From Desulfobacter sp. (lineage in GTDB: Bacteria; Desulfobacterota; Desulfobacteria; Desulfobacterales; Desulfobacteraceae), in contig CP054838.1 in NCBI GenBank assembly GCA_028768545.1, positions 124,001-188,000 on the forward strand: a stretch of DNA of 64,000 nt, in the 5' to 3' direction. The notes under the pieces were generated by a model, which did no database searches, was not told the DNA's origin, and worked only from the letters and a program-made list of their open reading frames with translations. Made by a program: the position numbers and the translations under genes. Positions 1-9,809 of this stretch are shown piece by piece (position 1 is the first letter of the stretch; every line of letters starts with the position of its first letter).

Positions 1-1
1 T

Positions 2-424
2 GGCAAGGCTGCCCGGAAAATGACCTATGCAGCCCTGTGTATTTCCATGGCCCTGGGCAATATCTTAAGCTTTGGATTCGGAGGCATGCCCATGTGCCAC
101 GGCGCCGGAGGGCTGGCCGCCCATTACAGGTTCGGCGCCAGGACCGCCGGATCCAACCTGATCATCGGTTTTATCATGATGGGGCTGGTGCTGGTGCTGG
201 GCACGGGATTTTTGTCCATCCTCTTTCTCATTCCCATGGCCATTCTCGGGGTATTGCTCATCTTTGCCGGCAGCCAGCTGGCCATCACCATCATTGATAT
301 GACCACCCGGAACGATTTCTTTGTGGCCGTATCCATCCTGGCCATTACCCTGGCATCCAACCTGGCCATTGGTGCGGTAATCGGCCTGGCACTGGCCTAT
401 GCACTCAAACGGATAAAAATCTGA
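2..424 (+). CDS. MOT1-type molybdate transporter, C-terminal part
   Basis: The reading frame is open from the window edge, so only the C-terminal ~140 residues are present. The protein is hydrophobic with about four membrane segments. It carries the stretch GGMPMCHGAGGLAAHYRFGA, which I recognise as the signature loop of the MOT1 (sulfate-transporter-like) molybdate transporters. It would act in the inner membrane to import molybdate. The assignment fits the molybdenum hydroxylase locus 2 kb downstream, although an opposite-strand chemotaxis gene lies between. A sulfate transporter is the main alternative. Confidence 0.8.
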   Translation, partial: GKAARKMTYAALCISMALGNILSFGFGGMPMCHGAGGLAAHYRFGARTAGSNLIIGFIMMGLVLVLGTGFLSILFLIPMAILGVLLIFAGSQLAITIIDMTTRNDFFVAVSILAITLASNLAIGAVIGLALAYALKRIKI

Positions 425-479
425 TCTATCCACCCCACAAGTGATTTGCCGGATTTCCCCTTTCTACCGGGAGGGGGGA

Positions 480-2201
480 TCAGACCTTGAACCGTGACAT
501 GCGCTGACCCAAAGTATCTGCCAGATCTGTCAGGTTAAAGGCACTTTGCTTGATCTGGCTGGACGCGGTGTTCATATCTTCAGAAGAAAGGTGAACCTCC
601 TGAATGGACTGGGTAATCTCCCGGGCAGCAGAAGAGCCTTGGCTGACCTGCTGATTGGCCTCTGAGATCCCCTGGGATACATTGGCAGTATTCTGGGCAA
701 TCTCCTGGGTGGCAATGGACTGCTCCTCAATGGCCGAGGCAATGGTATAGACAATCTCGCTCACCTGGGTGACAATGGTGGAAATATCCTGGATCACATC
801 CACAGACCCGGATGCTGTCTCCTGAATTTCATCCACCTGGGCCTGGATGTCCAGGGTGGCATCAGAAGTCTGCTTGGACAACTCCTTGATTTCATTGGCC
901 ACAACGGCAAATCCCTTGCCGGCCTACCCGGCTCTGGCCGCTTCAATGGTGGCATTTAACGAGAGAAGGTCGGTCTGGGAAGAAATATCCCGAATGGCCT
1001 CTGTGACCTGACCGATGGACAGGGCCGCCTTGTCCAGCCGGGTCATTTGATCGGCAGCATCCCTGGACTGGGACACGGCATTTTGGGCAATGGTCTTGGC
1101 GGTCTCCGTGTTTTTGGCAATCTCATTAATGGTGGCGGTCATCTCTTCCACAGCCGTGACCACAGAATTGGTATTCTGGGCAGAGGTTTCCATGCTATCA
1201 GAGACCGAAGCCATGTTGATACTCATCTCTTCTGCGGCAGCCGCAACAATATTGGATTTTTCCGCATTTGAAGAAGCATTTTCCGACATCTGATCTGAAA
1301 ATGAAGACAGATCCCCGACAGAAGAGTTCAAGGTGTCTATCCCTTTTTTAATCTCCAGCACCATCTCCTTAAGGCGGCCCCCCATCTGATTCATGGCCTT
1401 GACCATTGTTCCCAGTTCATCCGTATTTTTAATTTCCAGGGTATTGAGAAAATCACCATCTGCAATATCGTTAACATGAGTTACGGTCTGGGCCAGAGGC
1501 TTTGTAATGGACCGGGTAATAATAATGGCAATACCGATGATCAACCCCACCATGACCCCGCCGATGATGAGAAAAATCCGCTTAATGGTAGCGGAAAGAT
1601 GATCTGCCACATCTTTCATGGCCCCGTGAAAGGTCTCGAGCAAGGCCGGCAGATCTCCCACGATGCTATCAATCTCACTGAGCTGTTTGGCTTTTTGACC
1701 GGAATCTGTGGTGCCGGCGTAGTCTTTTACCAGTCCCTCCCATCGGGTACTCATCCCATGGGCCTTTTCAGCCACGTCCACCATATTGACCAGCAGAGGA
1801 TGTCCCATCAGGGTGTTGATAAGGTTGGCCGCAGCCTCCTGACCCTCGTTGGCATCTACCCCTGTGTTGCGGAACTCGACCACAGCCTCTGAGGCCGACA
1901 TGCCCTGGTCCATGAGCCTGTAAATCGCACCAATGGTCCCGTCTGTGCGGGTAACCCTGGCCATGGCCTTGTTAAACCCGTCCAGGTGATGATCTTTTTT
2001 TGTGGCTTTAAATTTTTCAAACTCAAACTTGGCCGTTCCCATTAAGACTTCATAGTCATAGGCAGATTTAACAATATTCCCGATCTGGGCAATTTTTCCA
2101 AAAAATGAAAAACTGACCATCATGAGAATGGCGCTTGAAAGAATGGATAAAATAATAATCAATGAAATTTTCTTTCCCACGGAATCTATCAACACCTTCA
2201 T
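480..2201 (-). pseudogene. methyl-accepting chemotaxis protein with in-frame TAG
   Basis: The gene encodes a ~573-residue chemoreceptor. Residues ~12-34 form a membrane helix, followed by a ~180-residue periplasmic helical domain. A second membrane helix (IIGGVMVGLIIGIAIIITRS), a HAMP domain and a long signalling coiled coil come next. The ATG at 2201 is chosen because AAGGAGG lies just upstream; the frame could otherwise open at 2282. A single TAG at 924-926 falls in the most conserved part of the signalling hairpin, where family members read EAARAGE-AGKGFAVVANE. TAG replaces the GAG (Glu) codon and the frame continues perfectly to the TGA at 480. Translation stopping at TAG would remove ~147 residues of the signalling domain. 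A real nonsense mutation, a sequencing error or amber recoding are all possible. Confidence 0.85.
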
Positions 2202-2497
2202 TATGACCTCCTTAAAGAATGACCTGAAACATCCCCGCTTACCTACACACCCAATCACAGAACCCCGAAACGCATAAAACACTTACTGAATCAGGGATTG
2301 TTTCTGGAAAACTGAAATATCACATATCACGTATAAACACGGTTCACAAGAAAAACCAATACACATTTAATTTGAATCACCAGGTTCGGCCGGTATCCCT
2401 TTTTAAATTCCAGCGGTTGCACCTGCCGGCCATGGCCGCCCAGGCCCAAATGTGATATAGTGACCCCCATGTTTACCCGGGGGAAAAGAAAAAACCT
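2202..2497. promoter_or_regulatory. divergent intergenic region upstream of the Mo-hydroxylase genes
   Basis: This 296-bp gap separates the chemoreceptor gene (minus) from the FAD-subunit gene (plus), so promoters for both should lie here. Close to the plus-strand gene, GGCCGG at 2388-2393 can pair with CCGGCC at 2426-2431. Alternatively CAGGT at 2381-2385 can pair with ACCTG at 2421-2425. The two pairings exclude each other, which would suit a structured leader, but I see no match I would call a known riboswitch. No convincing ORF is present. Confidence 0.3.
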
Positions 2498-3280
2498 GTG
2501 TTTGAATTAAACGAATTTTGCAGGGTGGATCACCTGGAACAGGCAGACACCCTGCTGCACCAGGATAGAAAAAACGTCATCCTGGGCGGCCTACTCTGGA
2601 TGCGAATGGGCACCCGCAAGTACCATATTGGAATTGATCTGTCAGGCCTGGGCCTGGACCAGATTACTGACCAGGGAAAAGAAATTGAAATCGGGGCCAT
2701 GACCAGTCTGCGCCAGGTGGAAATTTCTGCCCTTCTGGAAAATAATTTTGGACCGGTCTTAAGGCAGGCCATGGCCCACATTGTGGGAACCCAGTTCAGG
2801 ACCCTTGCAAGTGTCGGGGGATCGGTCTTTTCCCGGTTTGGATTTTCAGATCTCATCACCGCCCTTCTGGTTCTGGACACAAAGGTCCACACTTACAGGG
2901 GGGGCATCATTCCTCTGGCAAACTTTTTAGACCATTTTCCTGGCCGGGATATCCTGGTCAAATTATCCATTCCCAAACAAAAGATCGACACCACCTATCA
3001 AAGCCTTCGCAAGAGTGCCACGGACTTTCCCATCCTGGCCGCAGCGTTAAGCCGCTGCAACGGCCAGTGGAAAATTGCCATGGGCGCCCGGCCTTTTCGG
3101 GCAGCTCTGGCCGTGAAAGCGGCACAACTGCTCTCCCAAAATCCAACCCAGATGGATGAGGCCTGCACCGCCCTGGTCGCCGAAACACGATTTGGCAGCG
3201 ATTTGCAGGGCAGCAAGGCCTATCGGGAGCATATGGCCTGCACATTAGTCAAACGGGGGGTAAAGATCATATGCAGTTAA
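2498..3280 (+). CDS. molybdenum hydroxylase FAD-binding subunit
   Basis: The 260-residue product matches the FAD-binding medium subunit of xanthine dehydrogenase/aldehyde oxidase enzymes and resembles the YgfM type in length and plan. The first FAD motif is VILGGLLWMRMG (~27-38), the second is SVGGSVFSRFGFSDL (~105-119), and a C-terminal CO-dehydrogenase flavoprotein-like domain follows. It would pass electrons from the 2Fe-2S subunit to an acceptor in the cytoplasm. Translation starts at GTG 2498, behind a purine-rich stretch (GGGGGAAAAG). The stop overlaps the next gene by 10 nt, as expected for an operon. The gene itself looks intact. Confidence 0.85.
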   Translation: MFELNEFCRVDHLEQADTLLHQDRKNVILGGLLWMRMGTRKYHIGIDLSGLGLDQITDQGKEIEIGAMTSLRQVEISALLENNFGPVLRQAMAHIVGTQFRTLASVGGSVFSRFGFSDLITALLVLDTKVHTYRGGIIPLANFLDHFPGRDILVKLSIPKQKIDTTYQSLRKSATDFPILAAALSRCNGQWKIAMGARPFRAALAVKAAQLLSQNPTQMDEACTALVAETRFGSDLQGSKAYREHMACTLVKRGVKIICS

Positions 3281-3453
3281 AAATCCGGCTTCAATGTACC
3301 ATCAACGCAGAGGCCTATGACATGGACATCGCCCCTGACACCCTGCTCATTGACCTGTTAAGATCCCTTGGATTTTCAAGCCTAAAACAAGGATGCGACA
3401 CGGCCAACTGCGGGCTGTGCACCGTATGGATGAACAAGGTGCCTGTGCTTGCC

Positions 3454-4904
3454 GGGAATGTTCAGAATTCTGTGTCACGGTTTCGGTTCCCGGATCTGCC
3501 TCAGCGCCAGCGGAAGTAAAAGTCAGGTCCGAGAATGGGCCTTCAATCAGCCACGTCGGAGGAGTTGACTTTTGCTGGAGTGGAGTTCCTGGAACCATCT
3601 TTTCCATCTGTAAATAAATCCCTATCAAATTCCCAGCTCTTTATCCAGCCGGCCTTCAAAGAAAATTGCCAACTGGGAAATTGTCAGTGACCAATTTTGA
3701 ATCGGCATTGTCCATTTTTTACTGGCGTTCTGGATCCCCATGTAAAGCAGCTTTAACAGGCTGTCCTGGTTCGGGAATGATCCCTTTGTTTTGGTCAGTT
3801 TTCGAAACTGTCGATGCACAGCCTCAATGGTATTTGTGGTGTATATTATCCGTCGAATCTCTTCTGGATATTTAAAGAAATGACTGAGGCGTTCCCAGTT
3901 GTTCCGCCAGGATTTTATCACAATCGGGTATTTGTCATTCCATTTATTTTCCAAGATATCCAGTTCTTCTTCGGCCAGATCCTTATTGACCGCTTTATAA
4001 ACACGTTTTAGATCTGCCATAAATTCCTTTTTATTTTTGGAACCAACGTATTTCAATGAATTTCGGATCTGGTGGACTACGCAGAGTTGAACTTCTGTGT
4101 CCGGGAATATGGTCTCAATGGCCTCGGGAAAACCTTTTAGACCATCAACACAGGCAATCAGGATATCTTTTACCCCTCGGTTTGAAAGGTCTGTTAACAC
4201 CTGCAGCCAGAAGTTCGCACCCTCATTCTCGGATATGTACAGCCCAAGAACCTCTTTGCGGCCCTCGATATTCACCCCAAGAATTGTGTAAACGGCTTTG
4301 CTGCTGACCTTTCCGTTTTCTCGTACTTTATAATGTATGGCATCAAGCCATACGATTGGGTACACATTTTCCAACGGCCTGGCCTGCCATTCTTTGACGG
4401 TATGGATGATTTTATCGGTAATGGTGCTCAGAGTGGCATTTGAAATCTCAAGTCCATAGATTTCCTGTAAATGGGAAGCCATATCATTATAACTCATGCC
4501 CAGGCCGTAAAGGGCTATTATCTTTCTTTCAATTTCATCGCTGAGCGTTGTCTGATGTTTTTTGACGATCTGTGGAGAGAAGGTTCCGGCCCTGTCACGC
4601 GGGGTTTTTAGCTCAAATTTACCATCCAGGGATTTAATGGTCTTTTTGCTTTTTCCATTACGGCGGTTGGCAGAAACTTCCTGCCCGAGATGGGACTCCA
4701 ACTCTCCTTCAAGAGCAGCTTCAACAAGATTTTTGATTAATGATGTAAGGACGCCGCCCTTACCTGTGAAGGGTTTACCTTCCTGGATGCCTTTAAGGGC
4801 TTTTTGAAAATCAAATTCGGTGTTTTCTTCGGTCATGTCAGTTCTCCTTATTTAGCTGAGTATATCAGCTTTCATTCAACTGACACAGAATTTTGAACGC
4901 CCTT
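3454..4904 (-). mobile_element. IS256-family element, copy 1
   Basis: The element is 1451 bp and is flanked by the 8-bp duplication TGCTTGCC at 3446-3453 and 4905-4912. Its ends are related but unequal: GGGAATGTTCAGAATTCTGTG at the transposase-3' end and AAGGGCGTTCAAAATTCTG at the transposase-5' end. Comparing six copies in the window fixes these borders. It interrupts the 2Fe-2S subunit gene of the molybdenum hydroxylase. Confidence 0.95.
3625..4836 (-). CDS. IS256-family transposase (copy 1)
   Basis: The 403-residue protein is a mutator-type DDE transposase. Candidate catalytic residues lie in WLDAIHYKVR, ACVDGLKGFPEAI and TTNTIEAVHRQFRKL. The start ATG follows AAGGAG by seven nucleotides. 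Upstream, AGCTGATATACTCAGCT is a palindrome overlapping a plausible -10 box. The frame is intact and differs from the other copies at only a few residues (for example KNLVEAAL), so it is probably functional. Confidence 0.95.
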   Translation of the reverse strand: MTEENTEFDFQKALKGIQEGKPFTGKGGVLTSLIKNLVEAALEGELESHLGQEVSANRRNGKSKKTIKSLDGKFELKTPRDRAGTFSPQIVKKHQTTLSDEIERKIIALYGLGMSYNDMASHLQEIYGLEISNATLSTITDKIIHTVKEWQARPLENVYPIVWLDAIHYKVRENGKVSSKAVYTILGVNIEGRKEVLGLYISENEGANFWLQVLTDLSNRGVKDILIACVDGLKGFPEAIETIFPDTEVQLCVVHQIRNSLKYVGSKNKKEFMADLKRVYKAVNKDLAEEELDILENKWNDKYPIVIKSWRNNWERLSHFFKYPEEIRRIIYTTNTIEAVHRQFRKLTKTKGSFPNQDSLLKLLYMGIQNASKKWTMPIQNWSLTISQLAIFFEGRLDKELGI

Positions 4905-5208
4905 TGCTTGCCTGTTCCGTTCTTGCAGCCCGGGCCCAGGGCCAGACCGTCACCACCATAGAAGGGGTGCAAAAAGAGGCTGCAGCCTTTGCCCGGTTCA
5001 TGGCCGCCCAGGGCGCGGATCAGTGCGGATTCTGCAGCCCGAGCCTGGTCATGAATATCCTGGCCATGGAAAAAGAGCTGGACCATCCCACGGAAAGTCA
5101 AATCAAGCATTATTTGGCCGGCAACCTCTGCCGCTGCACCGGCTATGCCAGCCAGATGAGGGCCATCAATGCCTATCTTGAGGCCAGATCCGGCAGAGGG
5201 AAAAACCA

Positions 5209-7518
5209 ATGAAATATATCAGCAAACCCATTCCCAAACTCGATGCCATGGCCCTGGTCACGGGAAAACCCGTGTATACCGATGATATCGCCCCCAAAGA
5301 CTGTTTGATTGTCAAAGTGCTCAGAAGTCCCCATGCCTTTGCACGGATCACAAAAATCCAGGTAAACAAGGCCAAACAACTGCCCGGGGTGGTTTGCGTA
5401 CTCACCCACCATGATGTGCCGCACAAGCGATTTACCATGGCAGGCCAGTCCTTTCCCGAGCCCAGCCCCTACGACCGCCTGATCCTGGACTGCCTGGTCA
5501 GGTATGTGGGAGATCCCGTGGCCATTGTGGCGGCCAAAACTGAAAAAGCGGCAGACCGCGCCCTAGATGCCATACGGGTGGATTATGAAAAATTTGACCC
5601 GGTGCTGGACCCGGAAACCGCCATGGACCACCCCAGCATCATCCACCCTGAAGACAACTACCATGTCAACTTTGACATCGGCAATGAGGTGAGCCGGAAC
5701 CTGTGCAGTTCAGGACAATTTTCCCACGGGGATATTGAGGCCGGATTTGAACGATCCGAGGTGGTGGTGGATGAGGTCTATAAAACAAAGGCCAACAATC
5801 AGGCCATGATGGAAACCTTTCGCACCTTCACACAGATGGACCATTCAGGCCGGCTGGTCATTGTGGCCTCCACCCAGGTGCCTTTCCATGTCAGGGCCAT
5901 TGCCGCCAGAGCCCTGTGTATCCCCAAACAAAAGATCCGGGTGATCAAGCCCAGGGTCGGGGGCGGGTTCGGGGCCAAGCAAACCCTGGTCTCTGAGTTG
6001 TTTCCGGCGCTGGTCACCCTGAAAACCGGCCAGCCCGCCAAGATGGTGTTTACCCGCAAGGAAACCTTTACAGGGTCCACCTCCCGCCATGCCATGAAAA
6101 TCAGGGTGCGCATCGGGGCGGACAGATCCGGCAATATCCTGGCCATCCACATGGACACCCTGTCCAATACCGGGGCCTATGGCGAACACGGCCCCACCAC
6201 GGTGGGATTGTCCGCCCATAAGACCATGCCGCTGTACAACAAGGCCCAGGCCCTTAAATTCACCTATCAGGTGGTCTATACCAACACCATGTCAGCCGGG
6301 GCCTTCAGAGGATACGGGGCCACCCAGGGGACCTTTGCCATGGAATCGGCCATGGATGAACTGGCCAAAAAGCTGTCCATGGATCCTCTGGACCTGAGAA
6401 TGAAAAACCTGGTGGCCCAAGGTGAGGTCATGCCCGGATATTACGGGGAAAAATTAGAGGCCTGCACCCTGGACCAATGCATTGCCCTGGGCAAAAAAAT
6501 GATCGGATGGAACGATAATTTCCCCTGCAAAAAAATTTCAGATACCCGGGTCTGCGCCCTTGGGGCGGCCATTACCATGCAGGGATCCGGCATCGCCGAT
6601 ATTGATACGGCTTCCGTGGAAATCAGGCTCCAGGATAAAGGATTTTACACCCTCATGATCGGGGCTGCTGACATGGGCACGGGGTGCGATACCATTCTGG
6701 CCCAGATGGCCGCACAAACCCTGGGGTGTGACCTTTCCCAAATTGTGGTCTCCCAGGTGGACACGGACCATTCCCCCTATGACACAGGATCCTATGCCTC
6801 GGCCACCACCTTTTTGACGGGCATGGCCGCAGTCAATGCCGCCAAAAAAATGATCCGGAAAATCAAGGCGGCAGCAGGAAAAAAACTGGATATGGACCCA
6901 AAACACCTGGCATTTAACGGCAGACTGATCTTTGAGGCAGAACCGGACGGCACCAAAATTTCAAACGGAGAAACCATACCCCTGGAAACCCTTGCCTCAC
7001 AACTGGCCGTGGGTGCAGGCACCTGTCTTTCTGCCACAGCCACAAGGTCCAGTTCTGTCTCCCCGCCCCCTTTTATGGCAGGGTTTGCCAAAATCGAGCT
7101 GGACCTTGAAACAGGCGAAGTTTTTGTGACCGATTATGTGGGGGTGGTGGACTGCGGCACCCCCATCAACATCAATCTTGCCAGGGTCCAGACCGAGGGC
7201 GGGATTGTCCAGGGCATTGGCATGGCCCTGTTTGAGGATATCACTTACAATGGTTCAGGAAAGATGATGAACCCAAGTTTCATGCAGTATAAAATCCCCT
7301 CCCGCCTGGACCTGGGAAATATCCAGGTGGCATTTAAAAGCTCCCACGAGCCCCAGGGTCCTTTTGGGGCCAAATCCATAGGCGAGGTGGTGATCAACAC
7401 CCCGGCCCCGGCCATTGCCAACGCCATTGCCAACGCCATTGCCAACGCCTCGGGTCTGAGACTCAGACAACTTCCCATCACGGCAGAAGATGTGTTCATG
7501 GGGATCCATGGCCGATAA
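5209..7518 (+). CDS. molybdenum hydroxylase catalytic (molybdopterin) subunit
   Basis: The 769-residue protein belongs to the xanthine dehydrogenase/aldehyde oxidase large-subunit family. It has the a/b hammerhead domain at ~15-125, the molybdopterin motif GGGFGAKQ at 251-258, GAFRGYGATQ at ~363-372, and a C-terminal SIGEVV whose Glu726 fits the catalytic glutamate. Neighbouring yqeB, a mocA-like gene and yqeC point to the selenium-dependent molybdenum hydroxylase group, in which a labile selenium replaces the cofactor sulfido ligand. The substrate (purine, nicotinate or aldehyde) cannot be read from sequence. The start overlaps the Fe-S gene stop (ATGA). A 12-bp unit encoding IANA is repeated three times in tandem at ~7411-7449. 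The gene is intact although its Fe-S partner is broken. Confidence 0.88.
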   Translation: MKYISKPIPKLDAMALVTGKPVYTDDIAPKDCLIVKVLRSPHAFARITKIQVNKAKQLPGVVCVLTHHDVPHKRFTMAGQSFPEPSPYDRLILDCLVRYVGDPVAIVAAKTEKAADRALDAIRVDYEKFDPVLDPETAMDHPSIIHPEDNYHVNFDIGNEVSRNLCSSGQFSHGDIEAGFERSEVVVDEVYKTKANNQAMMETFRTFTQMDHSGRLVIVASTQVPFHVRAIAARALCIPKQKIRVIKPRVGGGFGAKQTLVSELFPALVTLKTGQPAKMVFTRKETFTGSTSRHAMKIRVRIGADRSGNILAIHMDTLSNTGAYGEHGPTTVGLSAHKTMPLYNKAQALKFTYQVVYTNTMSAGAFRGYGATQGTFAMESAMDELAKKLSMDPLDLRMKNLVAQGEVMPGYYGEKLEACTLDQCIALGKKMIGWNDNFPCKKISDTRVCALGAAITMQGSGIADIDTASVEIRLQDKGFYTLMIGAADMGTGCDTILAQMAAQTLGCDLSQIVVSQVDTDHSPYDTGSYASATTFLTGMAAVNAAKKMIRKIKAAAGKKLDMDPKHLAFNGRLIFEAEPDGTKISNGETIPLETLASQLAVGAGTCLSATATRSSSVSPPPFMAGFAKIELDLETGEVFVTDYVGVVDCGTPININLARVQTEGGIVQGIGMALFEDITYNGSGKMMNPSFMQYKIPSRLDLGNIQVAFKSSHEPQGPFGAKSIGEVVINTPAPAIANAIANAIANASGLRLRQLPITAEDVFMGIHGR

Positions 7519-8333
7519 AAGAGTTACAAAGATATCGGGCCCAGGGGATTGGGGTCAAAGGCGAGGGAGACCTGGCCACGGGCATTTGTCACAGGTTATT
7601 CAAATCCGGATTCAAACAGATATTTATCATAGAAACCCATGCTCCCACCGTTCTGAGACGAAACACAGCCTTTGCCTCGGCTATGTTTGAAAACAAGTCC
7701 CAGGTGGAAAAGATTGCCGGGGTCAAAATCCAAGACGCGTCTCAAATCAAACACATCTGGCACCAGGGTCAAATCCCCGTGCTTGCCGATCCCGAATGGA
7801 AGGCTGTGAACCAAATCTCACCCCATGTGCTGGTGGACGCCATACTGGCCAAAAAAAACCTGGGCACCTCTATTTTGGATGCAGACCTGGTCATTGGTCT
7901 TGGACCCGGCTTTTCTGCCGGCCGGGATGTTCATCTGGTCATTGAAACCCAGCGGGGTCACGATCTTGGACGGATCATCACCCAAGGCTGCGCCCTGGCC
8001 AATACATCCGAGCCTGAAGCGGTGATGGGCATCAGTTCTCACCGGCTCATCCGGGCCCCGGGCCCGGGCAAATTTATCTCCACGGCCAATATCGGGGCAT
8101 GGGTGGTTCAGGGCCAGGAGGTCGGCCATGTGGACGGCAAGCCTGTCCTCACAAAAATTTCAGGGGTGATCCGGGAACTTGTCCATGACGGGACAACGGT
8201 TGTTTTGGGCAAAAAAATCGGTGATGTGGATCCCAGGGGAAAGATCCGACACTGCCATACGATTTCAGACAAGGCCAGGTCCCTTGGCGGCTCGGTTTTA
8301 GAGGCAATCCTTGAACAATTCAACCCGAGATAA
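7508..8333 (+). pseudogene. yqeB: YqeB-family Mo-hydroxylase accessory protein, frameshifted
   Basis: The family (EF2563/YqeB) accompanies selenium-dependent molybdenum hydroxylases; its biochemical role is not established. The conserved body runs from GVKGEGDLATGICHRLF (from ~7551) to the stop at 8333. That frame has no start codon upstream. An ATG at 7508 opens another frame (MADKRVTKISGPGD). The two join properly if one G is removed from the GGGG run at 7544-7547, so a single-base insertion near 7545 is the simplest explanation. A frame starting at ATG 7683 would lose the N-terminal nucleotide-binding-like motif. The ATG lies inside the end of the preceding gene, consistent with an operon. 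Sequencing error in the G run is an alternative. Confidence 0.75.
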
Positions 8334-8973
8334 TCCCGGGCCTGCCGGCATCATCCTGGCTGCGGGAATGGGACGGCGAATGGGTAAAACCAAACAATTG
8401 CTCCTTTTCCAGGGCAAGCCTGTTTTGGTTCATGTCCTTGAACAAGGTATCGCCGCAGGGCTTGATCCCCTCATCCTGGTGCTGGGGCACAGGGCAAAAG
8501 AGATTCAAAACCAACTTCCTGATCTGCCCGTGGATCTGGTGATCAACACGCACTATCAATCGGGCATGGCCTCGTCCATTGTTGCAGGCCTTGAAAGGCT
8601 TGAAAGGCTTGAAAAAATCCAGAATCCCCCTGGACCGGGCGCGCTCTTTGTTTTGGGGGATCAGCCCCTGGTCAGGGCCCCGACCATGAAAACCATCATT
8701 TGCACCGCCTTAAAACGACCTGAACAAATCGTTGTGCCTGTTTTCAAAGGAAAACAAGGTAACCCGGTGTGGTTTGACCCATGTTTTTTTAAGGATCTGA
8801 AAAAACTGACCGGGGATACCGGGGGAAAAGCCTTGTTCAAACAATTTCCAGAAGCCATGACCCGGGTGGAGGTGGACTCGCAAGCCGTCTGTCTGGACTT
8901 GGATACAAAAGAGGACTATCTTAGTCTTGGCCATACGTTTGAAACCTGCCGGAGAAAAGCAAATCATTCTTAA
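8311..8973 (+). CDS. MocA-like molybdenum cofactor nucleotidyltransferase
   Basis: The 220-residue product has the nucleotidyltransferase signature IILAAGMGRRMGKTKQLL (~14-31) and GDQPLV (~116-121). This is the pattern of MocA/MobA-type enzymes that attach CMP or GMP to molybdopterin. Such an enzyme would supply the cytosine-dinucleotide cofactor used by hydroxylases of this family. Translation appears to begin at TTG 8311, overlapping the end of yqeB by 23 nt; there is no upstream ATG in frame. The gene ends two bases before the convergent end of rnfB. Confidence 0.8.
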   Translation: MNNSTRDNPGPAGIILAAGMGRRMGKTKQLLLFQGKPVLVHVLEQGIAAGLDPLILVLGHRAKEIQNQLPDLPVDLVINTHYQSGMASSIVAGLERLERLEKIQNPPGPGALFVLGDQPLVRAPTMKTIICTALKRPEQIVVPVFKGKQGNPVWFDPCFFKDLKKLTGDTGGKALFKQFPEAMTRVEVDSQAVCLDLDTKEDYLSLGHTFETCRRKANHS

Positions 8974-8975
8974 CT

Positions 8976-9809
8976 TTAAAGATTGCCCGGGCCCTCTTTT
9001 TCTCCCGTAAAATGAATACATTGGGTGGGACATTTTTCAATTGCTTTTAGGGCCTGGTCATAAAGCGCCCCTGTATAGGCCCCGTAATCAGATTTTGACA
9101 AATTTTGGGTGATGGTAAAGATATCAGATTCCTTGGCACAGAGGCGGCACCCCACACAGGCGGTTTTACACATGGCCTTGGCATCCTTGGCCTTGTCCTG
9201 GTTGGCGCAGGCCACCACAGGAATTTGATCGGCCTTAAACCCGGTAATACTAATAATCGTTCTGGGGCAGACCTTGGCACAGGCCCCGCAGCCCACGCAT
9301 TTTTCATAGTCCACCACGGCCAGGCCGTCCTCTATATGCAAGGCATCATAATTACAGGCCCTGACACAGTCTCCAAATCCCAGGCAGCCGAATGTACACC
9401 CCTGAACTCCTGCCACCAGGTGGGCAGCTGCGCATCTTTTTTCCCCCCGGTAAAGGCTTGACCCCAATTTATCACTGGAGTGGGCCCCGCAGTGAACCAC
9501 TGCAAACATGGGAATCATTTCACCCACCTCCACCCCCATGATATCGGCAATGCTCATGGCGCAGGCCTCACCGCCCACCGTACATTTGTTCACAGGATCA
9601 TTGTCCGCCACAATGGCAACGGCATAGTCGGAACACCCCAGATACCCGCATCCCCCGCAGTTGACTCCGGGAAGGACCGCCAGCACGGATTCGATCTTGG
9701 GATCCACCTCAACCTTGAATTTCTTGTTGGCCCATCCCAGGATATAGGAGAGGATCACGCCCATGATCAACATGGTGCCGGCAGCAATGGCCAGGGTGGT
9801 TGCGATCAT
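8976..9809 (-). CDS. rnfB: Rnf complex ferredoxin-like subunit RnfB
   Basis: RnfB accepts electrons from reduced ferredoxin for the ion-pumping Rnf complex. The 277-residue protein has an N-terminal membrane helix (~5-26). A 4Fe-4S domain follows ([11 protein letters not shown], with Cys51, Cys54, Cys59 and Cys76). Ferredoxin motifs ([12 protein letters not shown] and [11 protein letters not shown]) lie further along, and the C-terminus is cysteine-poor. The start ATG overlaps the rnfA stop (ATGA), so the two are translationally coupled. It is the last gene of the rnfCDGEAB operon. Confidence 0.93.
   Translation of the reverse strand: MIATTLAIAAGTMLIMGVILSYILGWANKKFKVEVDPKIESVLAVLPGVNCGGCGYLGCSDYAVAIVADNDPVNKCTVGGEACAMSIADIMGVEVGEMIPMFAVVHCGAHSSDKLGSSLYRGEKRCAAAHLVAGVQGCTFGCLGFGDCVRACNYDALHIEDGLAVVDYEKCVGCGACAKVCPRTIISITGFKADQIPVVACANQDKAKDAKAMCKTACVGCRLCAKESDIFTITQNLSKSDYGAYTGALYDQALKAIEKCPTQCIHFTGEKEGPGNL

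Larger units (their letters stand above)
3271..5212 (+). pseudogene. molybdenum hydroxylase 2Fe-2S subunit, split by an IS
   Basis: The native gene is 3271-3453 joined to 4913-5212, giving ~160 residues. The first piece ends in the plant-type 2Fe-2S motif (LKQGCDTANCGLCTVWM). The second piece supplies the remaining cysteine and the second cluster domain (QCGFCSPSLVMN, then CRCTGY). Removing the 1451-bp IS256-family element and one copy of its 8-bp duplication restores the frame exactly (KVPVLA-CSVLAARAQG). This is the electron-transfer subunit linking the Mo site to FAD, so the insertion should inactivate the enzyme. The distal fragment still overlaps the Mo-subunit gene by ATGA. Confidence 0.92.

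Noticed and set aside
2381..2431. Molybdenum cofactor riboswitch before the hydroxylase genes
   Set aside because: Only short alternative pairings are visible; I cannot match the conserved core of the known Moco motif.
4056..4307. Plus-strand frames (MNFGSGGLRRVELL-type and others) present in every IS256 copy
   Set aside because: They lie antisense to the transposase at the same place in each copy and have no start signals.
7255..7509. Minus-strand frames overlapping the end of the Mo-subunit gene (products rich in VGNGVGNG or AMALAMALAM)
   Set aside because: They are shadows of the three tandem 12-bp repeats encoding IANA on the plus strand; there is no ribosome site and no family match.
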